DNA of 64,000 nt from the NCBI RefSeq assembly GCF_050948215.1, contig NW_027488963.1, forward strand, positions 118,516 to 182,515, written 5' to 3'. The translations under genes were made by a program, and so were the position numbers. Within the stretch, counting starts at the first letter, position 1. The number at the start of each line of letters is the position of its first letter. Shown here one piece after another: positions 1 to 13,057 of this stretch. The notes below the pieces were generated by a model. That model did no database searches. It worked only from the letters and a program-made list of their open reading frames with translations, and was not told the origin of the DNA. The stretch comes from Halictus rubicundus (lineage: Eukaryota; Arthropoda; Insecta; Hymenoptera; Halictidae).

Positions 1-439
1 TTTTTCCCGTCGATCGCACGAGATTTCTTCAAAAATTCTTACAATTTTGCGAATTTCGTCAAATTTTCGTAGCTAGTAGGTAGAGAGAATATCGTAGCCG
101 CTAAGTAGATTTCTGCGGACCTCGGCGATTCTGTGCGAATTTTAGATAAGATAGGTTAGGTTAATAGAAAAAATTAGAATTACAACTGTTTGTGTTGGTT
201 TTTTTTTTTGGTTTTTGGCTAATAAGGTTTAGCTAGTAAATTTTTAGAGTTTAGGTTTTAGATTTGTAATCTTAGGGTTAATCTCGAGTTTAGTTACTTT
301 AAGTGTTAGTATATATAAAATAGATTAAGTTTAAGCGAATCGATTAGATTAAATTAAATTAAGTACATGCGCGACCAGCGATAATAGATTTTTAACGATT
401 TTGTAGAAATTGAAAAGTTAAATAGAGGCAAATACCTTT
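1..439. other. Non-repetitive AT-rich flank outside the satellite array
   Basis: This is the only part of the window that is not satellite. It is AT-rich but has many CpG dinucleotides, especially in the first 140 bases, and short homopolymers such as 11 T at 199-209. Short open stretches at the left edge end at a TAG at 70-72 in frame 1 and at 76-78 in frame 2, too short to argue for coding. I recognise no gene, promoter, RNA or named transposon. A small TTAAA-type repeat lies around 349-362. One CGATCG site sits at 11-16. Because the stretch ends in a 16-A run right at the satellite junction, it could be the 3' end of a retroposed sequence; I saw no AATAAA polyadenylation signal close upstream of the A run, so this stays a guess. 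Confidence 0.75.
152..163 (+). repeat. Short TTAGG-like (GGTTA) motif in the flank
   Basis: TAGGTTAGGTTA is about 2.4 units of the pentamer TTAGG, the telomere repeat of most insects (established knowledge). Twelve bases are too few to be a telomere, and short matches like this occur by chance or as interstitial motifs in insect genomes. It is recorded because the adjacent satellite pentamer GGATA differs from GGTTA by one base. Confidence 0.35.
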
Positions 440-455
440 AAAAAAAAAAAAAAAA
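440..455 (+). repeat. Poly(A) tract at the flank/satellite junction
   Basis: Sixteen consecutive A separate the unique flank (ending ACCTTT) from the first GGATA of the array at 456. The junction is abrupt: no degenerate satellite is visible on its left. A terminal A run is typical of the 3' end of a LINE, SINE or processed copy on the + strand. It could equally be a simple-sequence slip at an array edge. Long-read homopolymer length is error-prone, so the exact count is uncertain. Confidence 0.8.
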
Positions 456-1196
456 GGATAGGATAGGATAGAGGATAGGATAGGATAGAGGATAGGATAG
501 GATAGAGGATAGGATAGGATAGAGGATAGGATAGGATAGAGGATAGGTTAGGATGGAGGATAGGATTGGATAGAAGATAGGATAGGGTAGAGGATATTAT
601 AGGATAGAGGATAGGATAGGATAGAGGATAGAATAGGATTGAGGATAGGATAGGAAAGAGGATAGGATAGGATAGAGGATAGGATAGGATAGAGGATAGG
701 ATATAGGATTGGATATGATAGAGGATAGGATACTATAGGGGATAGGATAGGATTGAGGATAGGCTAGGATAGAGGATAGGATAGATGATTGTATAGGATA
801 GAGGATATTATAGGATAGACGATAGGATAGGATAGAGGATAGGTTAGGATGGAGGATAGGATAGGATAGAGGATAGGATAGGATAGAGGATAAGATAGGG
901 GATTGGATAGGATAGAGGACAGGATAGGGGATTGGATAGGATAGAGGATAGGATAGGATAGAGGATATTATAGGATAGAGGATAGGATAGGATAGAGGAT
1001 AGGATAGGATAGAGGATAGGATAGGATAGAGGATAGGATAGCATAGAGGATAGGATAGGATAGAGGATAGGATAGCATAGAGGATAGGATAGGATAGATG
1101 ATAGGATAGGATAGAGGATAGGATAGGATAGAGGATAGGCTAGGATGGAGGATAGGATAGCATAGAGGACACGATAGGATAGAGGATAGGATAGGA
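456..1196 (+). repeat. Outer edge of the array, mixed-variant 17-bp units
   Basis: The first 740 bp of satellite next to the unique flank open with canonical 17-bp units (456 to about 540) and then carry many single-base variants, for example GGTTAGGATGG, ATATTATAGG, GATAGACG and a TATAGGATTGG at about 700 that is otherwise typical of domain B. It ends where the 3608-bp tandem pair starts. Array edges are usually less homogenised than interiors, and this stretch fits that, although the first five or so units at the very edge are clean. Confidence 0.6.
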
Positions 1197-3113
1197 TAGA
1201 GGATAGGATAGGATAGAGGATAGGATAGGATAGAGGATAGGATAGGATAGAGGATAGGATAGCATAGAGGATAGGATAGGATAGAGGATAGGATAGGATA
1301 GAGGATAGGATAGGATAGAGGATAGGATAGGATAGAGGATAGGATAGGATGGAGGATAGGATAGGATAGAGGATACGATAGGATAGATGATAGGATAGGA
1401 TAGAGGATAGGATATTATAGAGGATAGGATAGAGGATAGGATAGGATAGAGGATAGGATAGGATAGATGATAGGATAGGATAGAGGATAGGATAGGATAG
1501 AGGATAGGATAGGATAGAGGATAGGATAGGATAGAGGATAGGATAGGATAGAGGATATGATAGGATAGAGGATAGGATTGGATAGAGGATAGGATAGGAT
1601 AGAGGATAGGATAGGATAGAGGATAGGATAGGATAGAGGATAGGATAGGATAGAGGATACTACAGGATAGAGGATAGGATAGGATAGGATAGAGGATAGG
1701 ATAGGATAGAGGATTGGAGAGTATAGAGGATAGGATAGGATAGAGGATAGGATAGGATAGAGGATAGGATAGGATAGAGGATAGGATAGGATAGAGGATA
1801 CTACAGGATAGAGGATAGGATAGGATAGGATAGAGGATAGGATAGGATAGAGGATTGGAGAGGATAGAGGATAGGATAGGATAGAGGATAGGATAGGATA
1901 GAGGATAGGATATGATAGAGGATAGGATAGGATAGAGGATAGGATAGGATAGACGATAGGATAGACGATAGGATAGGATAGAGGATAGGATTCGATACAG
2001 GATAGGATATGATAGAGGATAGGATAGGATAGAGTAGAAGATAGGAAAGAGGATAGCATAGGATAGAGGATATGATAGGATAGAGTATAGGATAGGGCAG
2101 AGGATGGGATAGGATAGAGAATAGCATAGGATAGATGATATTATAGGATAAAGGATAGGATAGGATAGAGGATACGATATTATAGAGGATAGGATAGAGG
2201 ATAGGATAGTATAGAGGATAGGATAGGATAGATGATAGGATAGGATAGATGATAGGATAGGATAGAGGATAGGATAGGATAGAGGACAGGATAGGATAGA
2301 GGATAGGATAGGGTAGAGGATATGATAGGATAGAGGATAGGATAGGACAGAGGATAGAGGATAGGATAGGATAGAGGATAGGATAGGATAGAGGATACGA
2401 TAGGTTAGAGGATACAATAGGATAGAGGATAGGATAGGATAGAGGATAGGATAGGATAGAGGATAGGATAGGATAGAGGATAGGATAGGATAGAGGATAG
2501 GATAGGATAGCGGATAGGATAGGATAGAGGATAGGATAGGATAGAGGATAGGATAGGATAGAGGATAGGATAGGATAGAGGATAGGATAGGATAGAGGAT
2601 AGGATAGGATAGAGGATAGGATAGGATAGAGGATAGGATAGGATAGGGGATACGATAGGATTGAGGATAGGATAGCATAGAGGATAGGATTGAGGATAGG
2701 ATAGGATAGAGGATAGGATAGGATAGAGGATAGGATAGGATAGAGGATAGGATAGGATAGAGGATAGGATAGGATAGAGGATAGGATAGGAAAGAGGATA
2801 GGATAGGATAGAGGATGGGATTGGATAGAGGATACGATAGGATAGACGATAGGATAGCATAGAGGATAGGATAGAATAGAGGATAGGATAGGAAAGAGGA
2901 TAGGATAGTATAGAGGATAGGATAGGATGGAGGATAGGATAGGATAGAGGATACGATAGGATAGAGGATAGGATATGATAGACTATAATATAGGATAGAG
3001 GATATTAGAGGACAGAGGATAGGATAGGGGATAGGATAGGATAGAAAATAGGATAGGACAGAGGATAGGATAGGATAAAGTATAGGATAGGATAGAGGAT
3101 ATTATAGGATATA

Positions 3114-3119
3114 GGATCC
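3114..3119. other. BamHI-type GGATCC marker in the satellite (copy 1)
   Basis: GGATCC arises from a variant within the GGATA context (TATAGGATCCAATAGG). I saw it at three places only: here, 6722-6727 and 14226-14231, spaced 3608 and 7504 bp. It marks the three related higher-order blocks of domain A. Confidence 0.85.
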
Positions 3120-3608
3120 AATAGGATAGAGGATGGGATAGGATGCAGGATAGCATTGAGGATAGGATAGGATAGAGGATAGGTTAGGATAGAGGATAGG
3201 ATGGGATATAGGATAGGATAGAATAGAGGATAGAATACGATAGAGGATGGGATTGGATAGAGGATACGATAGGATAGAGGATAGGATAGGATAGAGGATT
3301 GGATAGGATAGAGGATAGTATATGATAGAGTATAATATAGGATAGGGGACAGGATAGGATAGAGGATAGGATAGGATAGAGGATAGGACAGGATAGTGAA
3401 TAGGATAGGATAGAGGATAAGATAGGGGATTGGATAGGGTAGAGGATAGGATAGGATAGAGGATAGTATAGGGTAGAGGATAGGATAGGATACTGGATAG
3501 GATAGGATAGAGGATATTATAGGATAGAGGATAGGATAGGGTAGTGGATAGGATAGTATAGAGGATATTATAGGATAGAGGATAGGATAGGATAGAGGAT
3601 AGGATAAA

Positions 3609-3692
3609 GGATAGGATAGAGGATAGGATAGAGGATAGGATAGAGGATAGGATAGAGGATAGGATAGAGGATAGGATAGAGGATAGGATAGA
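3609..3692 (+). repeat. Run of seven 12-bp units (GGATAGGATAGA)
   Basis: Seven consecutive k=2 units replace the usual 17-bp units. Being a multiple of 3, the 12-bp unit reads as a pure four-residue peptide repeat (YPIL) on the minus strand. The same run is found in the second copy at 7217-7300 and, lengthened, at 14709-14816. Confidence 0.85.
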
Positions 3693-4804
3693 GTATAGGA
3701 TAGGGCAGAGGATGGGATAGGATAGAGAATAGCATAGGATAGATGATATTATAGGATACAGGATAGGATAGGATAGAGGATACGATATTATAGAGGATAG
3801 GATAGAGGATAGTATAGTATAGAGGATAGGATAGGATAGATGATACGATAGGATAGAGGATACAATAGGATAGAGGATAGGATAGGATAGAGGATAGGAT
3901 AGGATAGGATAGAGGATAGGATAGGAAAGAGGATATGGTAGGATAGAGTATAGGATAGGGCAGAGGATGGGATAGGATAGAGAATAGCATAGGATAGAGG
4001 ATAGGATAGGCTAGAGGATAGGGTAGCATAGAGGATAGGATAGGATAGAGGATAGGATAGGATAGAGGATAGGATAGTATAGAGGATAGGATAGGATGGA
4101 GGATAGGATAGGATAGAGGATACGATAGGATAGAGGATAGGATAGGATAGAGGATATAATAGAGGATAGGATAGAGGATAGGATAGAGGATAGGATAGAG
4201 GATAAGATAGGATAGATGATAGGATAGGATAGAGGATAGGATAGGATAAAGGACAGGATAGGATAGAGGATAGGATAGGGTAGAGGATAGGATAGGATAG
4301 AGGATAGGATAGGACAGAGGATAGAGGATAGGATAGGATAGAGGATAGGATAGGATAGAGGATAGGATAGGATAGAGGATAGGATAGGATAGAGGATAGG
4401 ATAGGATAGAGGATAGGATAGGATAGAGGATAGGATAGGATAGAGGATAGGATAGGATAGCGGATAGGATAGGATAGAGGATAGGATAGGATGGAGGATA
4501 GGATAGGATAGAGGATAGGATAGATGATTGGATAGGATAGAGGATATAATAGAGGATAGGATAGAGGATAGGATAGAGGATAGGATAGAGGATAAGATAG
4601 GATAGAGGATAGGATAGGATAGAGGATACGATAGGATAGAGGATAGGATAGGATAGAGGATAGGATAGGATAGGATAGAGGATAGGATAGTATAGAGTAT
4701 AGGATAGGATTGAGGATAGGATAGGATTGAGGATAGGATAGGATAGAGGATATTATAGGATAGAGGAGAGGAGAGGATAGGATAGGATAGAGGATAGGAT
4801 AGGG

Positions 4805-7800
4805 TAGAGGATAGGATAGGATAGAGGATAGGATAGGATAGAGGATAGGATAGGATAGAGGATAGGATAGCATAGAGGATAGGATAGGATAGAGGATAGG
4901 ATAGGATAGAGGATAGGATAGGATAGAGGATAGGATAGGATAGAGGATAGGATAGGATGGAGGATAGGATAGGATAGAGGATACGATAGGATAGATGATA
5001 GGATAGGATAGAGGATAGGATATTATAGAGGATAGGATAGAGGATAGGATAGGATAGAGGATAGGATAGGATAGATGATAGGATAGGATAGAGGATAGGA
5101 TAGGATAGAGGATAGGATAGGATAGAGGATAGGATAGGATAGAGGATAGGATAGGATAGAGGATATGATAGGATAGAGGATAGGATTGGATAGAGGATAG
5201 GATAGGATAGAGGATAGGATAGGATAGAGGATAGGATAGGATAGAGGATAGGATAGGATAGAGGATACTACAGGATAGAGGATAGGATAGGATAGGATAG
5301 AGGATAGGATAGGATAGAGGATTGGAGAGTATAGAGGATAGGATAGGATAGAGGATAGGATAGGATAGAGGATAGGATAGGATAGAGGATAGGATAGGAT
5401 AGAGGATACTACAGGATAGAGGATAGGATAGGATAGGATAGAGGATAGGATAGGATAGAGGATTGGAGAGGATAGAGGATAGGATAGGATAGAGGATAGG
5501 ATAGGATAGAGGATAGGATATGATAGAGGATAGGATAGGATAGAGGATAGGATAGGATAGACGATAGGATAGACGATAGGATAGGATAGAGGATAGGATT
5601 CGATACAGGATAGGATATGATAGAGGATAGGATAGGATAGAGTAGAAGATAGGAAAGAGGATAGCATAGGATAGAGGATATGATAGGATAGAGTATAGGA
5701 TAGGGCAGAGGATGGGATAGGATAGAGAATAGCATAGGATAGATGATATTATAGGATAAAGGATAGGATAGGATAGAGGATACGATATTATAGAGGATAG
5801 GATAGAGGATAGGATAGTATAGAGGATAGGATAGGATAGATGATAGGATAGGATAGATGATAGGATAGGATAGAGGATAGGATAGGATAGAGGACAGGAT
5901 AGGATAGAGGATAGGATAGGGTAGAGGATATGATAGGATAGAGGATAGGATAGGACAGAGGATAGAGGATAGGATAGGATAGAGGATAGGATAGGATAGA
6001 GGATACGATAGGTTAGAGGATACAATAGGATAGAGGATAGGATAGGATAGAGGATAGGATAGGATAGAGGATAGGATAGGATAGAGGATAGGATAGGATA
6101 GAGGATAGGATAGGATAGCGGATAGGATAGGATAGAGGATAGGATAGGATAGAGGATAGGATAGGATAGAGGATAGGATAGGATAGAGGATAGGATAGGA
6201 TAGAGGATAGGATAGGATAGAGGATAGGATAGGATAGAGGATAGGATAGGATAGGGGATACGATAGGATTGAGGATAGGATAGCATAGAGGATAGGATTG
6301 AGGATAGGATAGGATAGAGGATAGGATAGGATAGAGGATAGGATAGGATAGAGGATAGGATAGGATAGAGAATAGGATAGGATAGAGGATAGGATAGGAA
6401 AGAGGATAGGATAGGATAGAGGATGGGATTGGATAGAGGATACGATAGGATAGACGATAGGATAGCATAGAGGATAGGATAGAATAGAGGATAGGATAGG
6501 AAAGAGGATAGGATAGTATAGAGGATAGGATAGGATGGAGGATAGGATAGGATAGAGGATACGATAGGATAGAGGATAGGATATGATAGACTATAATATA
6601 GGATAGAGGATATTAGAGGACAGAGGATAGGATAGGGGATAGGATAGGATAGAAAATAGGATAGGACAGAGGATAGGATAGGATAAAGTATAGGATAGGA
6701 TAGAGGATATTATAGGATATAGGATCCAATAGGATAGAGGATGGGATAGGATGCAGGATAGCATTGAGGATAGGATAGGATAGAGGATAGGTTAGGATAG
6801 AGGATAGGATGGGATATAGGATAGGATAGAATAGAGGATAGAATACGATAGAGGATGGGATTGGATAGAGGATACGATAGGATAGAGGATAGGATAGGAT
6901 AGAGGATTGGATAGGATAGAGGATAGTATATGATAGAGTATAATATAGGATAGGGGACAGGATAGGATAGAGGATAGGATAGGATAGAGGATAGGACAGG
7001 ATAGTGAATAGGATAGGATAGAGGATAAGATAGGGGATTGGATAGGGTAGAGGATAGGATAGGATAGAGGATAGTATAGGGTAGAGGATAGGATAGGATA
7101 CTGGATAGGATAGGATAGAGGATATTATAGGATAGAGGATAGGATAGGGTAGTGGATAGGATAGTATAGAGGATATTATAGGATAGAGGATAGGATAGGA
7201 TAGAGGATAGGATAAAGGATAGGATAGAGGATAGGATAGAGGATAGGATAGAGGATAGGATAGAGGATAGGATAGAGGATAGGATAGAGGATAGGATAGA
7301 GTATAGGATAGGGCAGAGGATGGGATAGGATAGAGAATAGCATAGGATAGATGATATTATAGGATACAGGATAGGATAGGATAGAGGATACGATATTATA
7401 GAGGATAGGATAGAGGATAGTATAGTATAGAGGATAGGATAGGATAGATGATACGATAGGATAGAGGATACAATAGGATAGAGGATAGGATAGGATAGAG
7501 GATAGGATAGGATAGGATAGAGGATAGGACAGGAAAGAGGATATGGTAGGATAGAGTATAGGATAGGGCAGAGGATGGGATAGGATAGAGAATAGCATAG
7601 GATAGAGGATAGGATAGGCTAGAGGATAGGGTAGCATAGAGGATAGGATAGGATAGAGGATAGGATAGGATAGAGGATAGGATAGTATAGAGGATAGGAT
7701 AGGATGGAGGATAGGATAGGATAGAGGATACGATAGGATAGAGGATAGGATAGGATAGAGGATATAATAGAGGATAGGATAGAGGATAGGATAGAGGATA

Positions 7801-8412
7801 GGATAGAGGATAAGATAGGATAGATGATAGGATAGGATAGAGGATAGGATAGGATAAAGGACAGGATAGGATAGAGGATAGGATAGGGTAGAGGATAGGA
7901 TAGGATAGAGGATAGGATAGGACAGAGGATAGAGGATAGGATAGGATAGAGGATAGGATAGGATAGAGGATAGGATAGGATAGAGGATAGGATAGGATAG
8001 AGGATAGGATAGGATAGAGGATAGGATAGGATAGAGGATAGGATAGGATAGAGGATAGGATAGGATAGCGGATAGGATAGGATAGAGGATAGGATAGGAT
8101 GGAGGATAGGATAGGATAGAGGATAGGATAGATGATTGGATAGGATAGAGGATATAATAGAGGATAGGATAGAGGATAGGATAGAGGATAGGATAGAGGA
8201 TAAGATAGGATAGAGGATAGGATAGGATAGAGGATACGATAGGATAGAGGATAGGATAGGATAGAGGATAGGATAGGATAGGATAGAGGATAGGATAGTA
8301 TAGAGTATAGGATAGGATTGAGGATAGGATAGGATTGAGGATAGGATAGGATAGAGGATATTATAGGATAGAGGAGAGGAGAGGATAGGATAGGATAGAG
8401 GATAGGATAGGG
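4805..8412 (+). repeat. 3608-bp higher-order repeat, copy 2
   Basis: This is the direct tandem neighbour of 1197-4804, in register throughout at +3608. Small differences are visible: a GAGAATAGG in place of GAGGATAGG around 6370, and AGGACAGG in place of AGGATAGG near 7528. The match ends just after AGGGTAGAGG at 8409-8418, where the next bases follow neither copy. No third adjacent copy exists: sequence to the right is the CGATCG-marked region. Confidence 0.82.
7217..7300 (+). repeat. Run of seven 12-bp units, second copy
   Basis: This is the +3608 counterpart of 3609-3692, with the same number of k=2 units and the same flanking variants (GGATAAAGG before, GAGTATAGG after). Confidence 0.82.
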
Positions 8413-9130
8413 TAGAGGATAGGATATGATAGAGGATAGAATAGGACAGAGGATAGAGGATAGGATAGGTTAGAGGATAGGATAGGATAGAGGATACGAT
8501 AGGATAGAGGATACAATAGGATAGAGGATAGGATAGGATAGAGGATAGGATAGGATAGAGGATAGGATAGAATAGAGGATAGGATAGGATAGAGGATAGG
8601 ATAGGATAGAGGATAGGATAGGATAGAGGATAGGATAGGATAGAGGATAGGATAGAGGATAGGATAGGATAGGATAGAGGATAGGATAGGATAGAGGATA
8701 GGATAGGATAGAGGATGAGATAGGATGGAGGATAGGATAGGATAGAGGATAGGATAGATGATTGGTTAGGATAGAGGATATTATAGGATAGACGATAGGA
8801 TATAATAGAGGATGGGATAGGATAGAGGATACGATAGGATAGAGGATGTGATAGGATAGAGGATACGATAGGATAGAGGATACGATACGATCGAGGATAG
8901 GTTAGGATGGAGGATAGGATAGGATAGAGGATAGGATAGGATAGAGGATATTATAGGATAGAGGATAGGATAGGATAGAGGATAGGATAGGATAGAGGAT
9001 AGGATACGATAGAGGATAGGATAGGATAGAGGATAGGATAGGATAGAGGATAGGATAGGATAGAGGATAGGATAGGCTAGAGGATAGGGTAGCATAGAGG
9101 ATAGGATAGGATAGAGGATAGGATAGGATA

Positions 9131-9980
9131 GAGGAGAGGAGAGGATAGGATAGGATAGAGGATAGGATAGGGTAGAGGATAGGATAGGATAGAGGATAGG
9201 ATAGAATAGAGGATACGATAGGATAGAGGATATAATAGAGGATAGGATAGAGGATAGGATAGAGGATAGGATAGAGGATAGGATAGAGGATAAGATAGGA
9301 TAGAGGATAGGATAGGATAGAGGATACGATAGGATAGAGGATAGGATAGGATAGAGGATAGGATAGGATAGGATAGAGGATAGGATAGTATAGAGTATAG
9401 GATAGGATTGAGGATAGGATAGGATTGAGGATAGGATAGGATAGAGGATAGGATAGGATAGAGGAGAGGAGAGGATAGGATAGGATAGAGGATAGGATAG
9501 GCTAGAGGATAGGGTAGCATAGAGGATAGGATAGGATAGAGGATAGGATAGGATAGAGGAGAGGAGAGGATAGGATAGGATAGAGGATAGGATAGGGTAG
9601 AGGATAGGATAGGATAGAGGATAGGATAGAATAGAGGATACGATAGGATAGAGGATATAATAGAGGATAGGATAGAGGATAGGATAGAGGATAGGATAGA
9701 GGATAGGATAGAGGATAAGATAGGATAGAGGATAGGATAGGATAGAGGATACGATAGGATAGAGGATAGGATAGGATAGAGGATAGGATAGGATAGGATA
9801 GAGGATAGGATAGTATAGAGTATAGGATAGGATTGAGGATAGGATAGGATTGAGGATAGGATAGGATAGAGGATAGGATAGGATAGAGGAGAGGAGAGGA
9901 TAGGATAGGATAGAGGATAGGATAGGGTAGAGGATAGGATATGATAGAGGATAGGATAGGACAGAGGATAGAGGATAGGA
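9131..9980 (+). repeat. Tandem pair with 425-bp offset
   Basis: GAGGAGAGGAGAGG occurs at 9131, 9471, 9556 and 9896. GAATAGAGG lies at 9204 and 9629, and GAGTATAGG at 9393 and 9818. All pairs are exactly 425 bp apart (25 x 17). The pair is about 9131-9555 and 9556-9980, diverging toward the right end of each copy. A related GAGGAGAGGAGAGG also stands at 8371. Confidence 0.75.
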
Positions 9981-10385
9981 TAGGTTAGAGGATAGGATAG
10001 GATAGAGGATACGATAGGATAGAGGATACAATAGGATAGAGGATAGGATAGGATAGAGGATAGGATAGGATACAGGATAGGATAGAATAGAGGATAGGAT
10101 AGGATAGAGTATAGGATAGGATAGAGGATAGGATAGGATAGAGGATAGGATAGAGGATAGGATAGGATAGGATAGAGGATAGGATAGGATAGAGGATAGG
10201 ATAGGATAGAGGATGGGATAGGATGGAGGATAGGATAGGATAGAGGATAGGATAGATGATTGGTTAGGATAGAGGATATCATAGGATAGACGATAGGATA
10301 GGATAGAGGATGGGATAGGATAGAGGATACGATAGGATAGAGGATGTGATAGGATAGAGGATACGATAGGATAGAGGATACGATA

Positions 10386-11050
10386 CGATCGAGGATAGGT
10401 TAGGATGGAGGATAGGATAGGATAGAGGATAGGATAGGATAGAGGATATTATAGGATAGAGGATAGGATAGGATAGAGGATAGGATAGGATAGAGGATAG
10501 GATACGATAGAGGATAGGATAGGATAGAGGATAGGATAGGATAGAGGATAGGATAGGATAGAGGATAGGATAGGATAGGATAGAGGATAGGATAGGCTAG
10601 AGGATAGGGTAGCATAGAGGATAGGATAGGATAGAGGATAGGATAGAGGATAGGATAGGATAGGATAGAGGATAGGATAGGATAGAGGATAGGATAGGAT
10701 AGAGGATGGGATAGGATGGAGGATAGGATAGGATAGAGGATAGGATAGATGATTGGTTAGGATAGAGGATATTATAGGATAGACGATAGGATAGGATAGA
10801 GGATGGGATAGGATAGAGGATACGATAGGATAGAGGATAGGATAGGATAGAGGATAGGATAGGATGGAGGATAGGATAGGATAGAGGATAGGATAGATGA
10901 TTGGATAGGATAGAGGATATTATAGGATACACGATAGGATAGGATAGAGGATGGGATAGGATAGAGGATACGATAGGATAGAGGATGTGATAGGATAGAG
11001 GATACGATAGGATAGAGGATACAATAGGATAGAGGATAGGATAGGATAGA
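10386..11050 (+). repeat. Duplicated block, offset about 1.43 kb (left copy)
   Basis: This block matches 11821-12480. The offset is 1435 bp at the CGATCG and ATATTA landmarks (10386/11821, 10446/11881), then 1430 bp from GATTGGTTAGG (10751/12181) through GGATGTGATAGG (10981/12411). The 5-bp change of offset equals one GGATA pentamer gained or lost. After the shared ACAATAGG the copies differ only by scattered bases for a while. Confidence 0.75.
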
Positions 11051-11820
11051 GGATAGGATAGGATAGAGGATAGGATAGAATAGAGGATAGGATAGGATAG
11101 AGGATAGGATAGGATAGAGGATAGGATAGGATAGAGGATAGGATAGGATAGAGGATAGGATAGAGGATAGGATAGGATAGAGGATAGGATAGGATAGAGG
11201 ATGAGATAGGATGGAGGATAGGATAGGATAGAGGATAGGATAGATGATTGGTTAGGATAGAGGATATTATAGGATAGACGATAGGATAGGATAGAGGATG
11301 GGATAGGATAGAGGATACGATAGGATAGAGGATGTGATAGGATAGAGGATACGATAGGATAGAGGATACGATACGATCGAGGATAGGTTAGGATGGAGGA
11401 TAGGATAGGATAGAGGATAGGATAGGATAGAGGATATTATAGGATAGAGGATAGGATAGGATAGAGGATAGGATAGGATAGAGGATAGGATACGATAGAG
11501 GATAGGATAGGATAGAGGATAGGATAGGATAGAGGATAGGATAGGATAGAGGATAGGATAGGCTAGAGGATAGGGTAGCATAGAGGATAGGATAGGATAG
11601 AGGATAGGATAGGATAGAGGAGAGGAGAGGATAGGATAGGATAGAGGATAGGATAGGGTAGAGGATGGGATAGGATGGAGGATAGGATAGGATAGAGGAT
11701 AGGATAGATGATTGGTTAGGATAGAGGATATCATAGGATAGACGATAGGATAGGATAGAGGATACGATAGGATAGAGGATACGATAGGATAGAGGATACG
11801 ATAGGATAGAGGATACGATA

Positions 11821-12480
11821 CGATCGAGGATAGGTTAGGATGGAGGATAGGATAGGATAGAGGATAGGATAGGATAGAGGATATTATAGGATAGAGGATA
11901 GGATAGGATAGAGGATAGGATAGGATAGAGGATAGGATACGATAGAGGATAGGATAGGATAGAGGATAGGATAGGATAGAGGATAGGATAGGATAGAGGA
12001 TAGGATAGGATAGAGGATAGGATAGGCTAGAGGATAGGGTAGCATAGAGGATAGGATAGGATAGAGGATAGGATAGAGGATAGGATAGGATAGGATAGAG
12101 GATAGGATAGGATAGAGGATAGGATAGGATAGAGGATGGGATAGGATGGAGGATAGGATAGGATAGAGGATAGGATAGATGATTGGTTAGGATAGAGGAT
12201 ATTATAGGATAGACGATAGGATAGGATAGAGGATGGGATAGGATAGAGGATACGATAGGATAGAGGATAGGATAGGATAGAGGATAGGATAGGATGGAGG
12301 ATAGGATAGGATAGAGGATAGGATAGATGATTGGATAGGATAGAGGATATTATAGGATACACGATAGGATAGGATAGAGGATGGGATAGGATAGAGGATA
12401 CGATAGGATAGAGGATGTGATAGGATAGAGGATACGATAGGATAGAGGATACAATAGGATAGATGATAGGATAGGATAGA
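11821..12480 (+). repeat. Duplicated block, offset about 1.43 kb (right copy)
   Basis: This is the right-hand partner of 10386-11050, with the same ordered landmarks (CGATCG, ATATTA, GCATAGAGG, GATTGGTTAGG, ATATTATAGGATACACG, GATGTGATAGG, ACAATAGG). Confidence 0.75.
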
Positions 12481-12985
12481 GGATAGGATAGGATAGAGGA
12501 TAGGATAGGATAGAGGATAGGATAGGATAGGATAGAGGATAGGATAGGATAGAGGATAGGATAGGATAGAGGATAGGATAGGATAGAGGATAGGATAGGA
12601 TAGAGGATAGGATAGGATGGAGGATAGGATAGGATAGAGGATAGGATAGATGATTGGATAGGATAGAGGATATTATAGGATAGACGATAGGATAGGATAG
12701 AGGATGGGGTAGGATAGAGGATACGATAGGATAGAGGATGTGATAGGATAGAGGATACGATAGGATAGAGGATACGATACGATCGAGGATAGGTTAGGAT
12801 GGAGGATAGGATAGGATAGAGGATATTATAGGATAGAGGATAGGATAGGATAGAGTATAGGATAGGATAGAGGAGAGGATAGAGGATTGGATAGGATAGA
12901 GGATAGGATAGGATTGAGGATCGGATAGGATTGAGGATAGGATAGTGTTGAGGATAGGATAGGATAGAGGATATGATAGGATAGA

Positions 12986-13057
12986 GGATAGGATAGAGGA
13001 TAGGATAGAGGATAGGATAGAGGATAGGATAGAGGATAGGATAGAGGATAGGATAGA
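12986..13057 (+). repeat. Run of six 12-bp units
   Basis: Six successive GGATAGGATAGA units interrupt the 17-bp periodicity. Shorter k=2 runs following ATAATAGAGG lie at about 4150, 4555, 7765, 8158, 9235, 9660, 15423, 15860 and 18408. Confidence 0.75.

Larger units (their letters stand above)
1197..4804 (+). repeat. 3608-bp higher-order repeat, copy 1
   Basis: This block is repeated directly by 4805-8412. Landmarks recur at exactly +3608: AGCATAG at 1261/4869, GGATGG at 1350/4958, GACTATAATA at 2981/6589, the BamHI site GGATCC at 3114/6722, and the start of a 12-bp-unit run at 3609/7217. The left limit is set where the comparison breaks, around 1196/4804 (A against G), with different sequence further left. 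Across the rows I compared only scattered single-base differences were visible, so the duplication looks recent. The boundary is uncertain by a few units because the satellite itself is periodic. Confidence 0.82.

Noticed and set aside
1..72. Short open frame at the left edge as the end of an exon
   Set aside because: Only about 24 codons, open in more than one frame, with no splice or codon signal that I could support.
1140..2678. Possible repetitive secreted or silk-like protein (Ser/Tyr/Pro/Leu/Ile rich)
   Set aside because: No signal peptide, unique terminal domain, intron or promoter is visible. Overlapping frames in the same stretch give the same peptide, so composition follows from the DNA unit.
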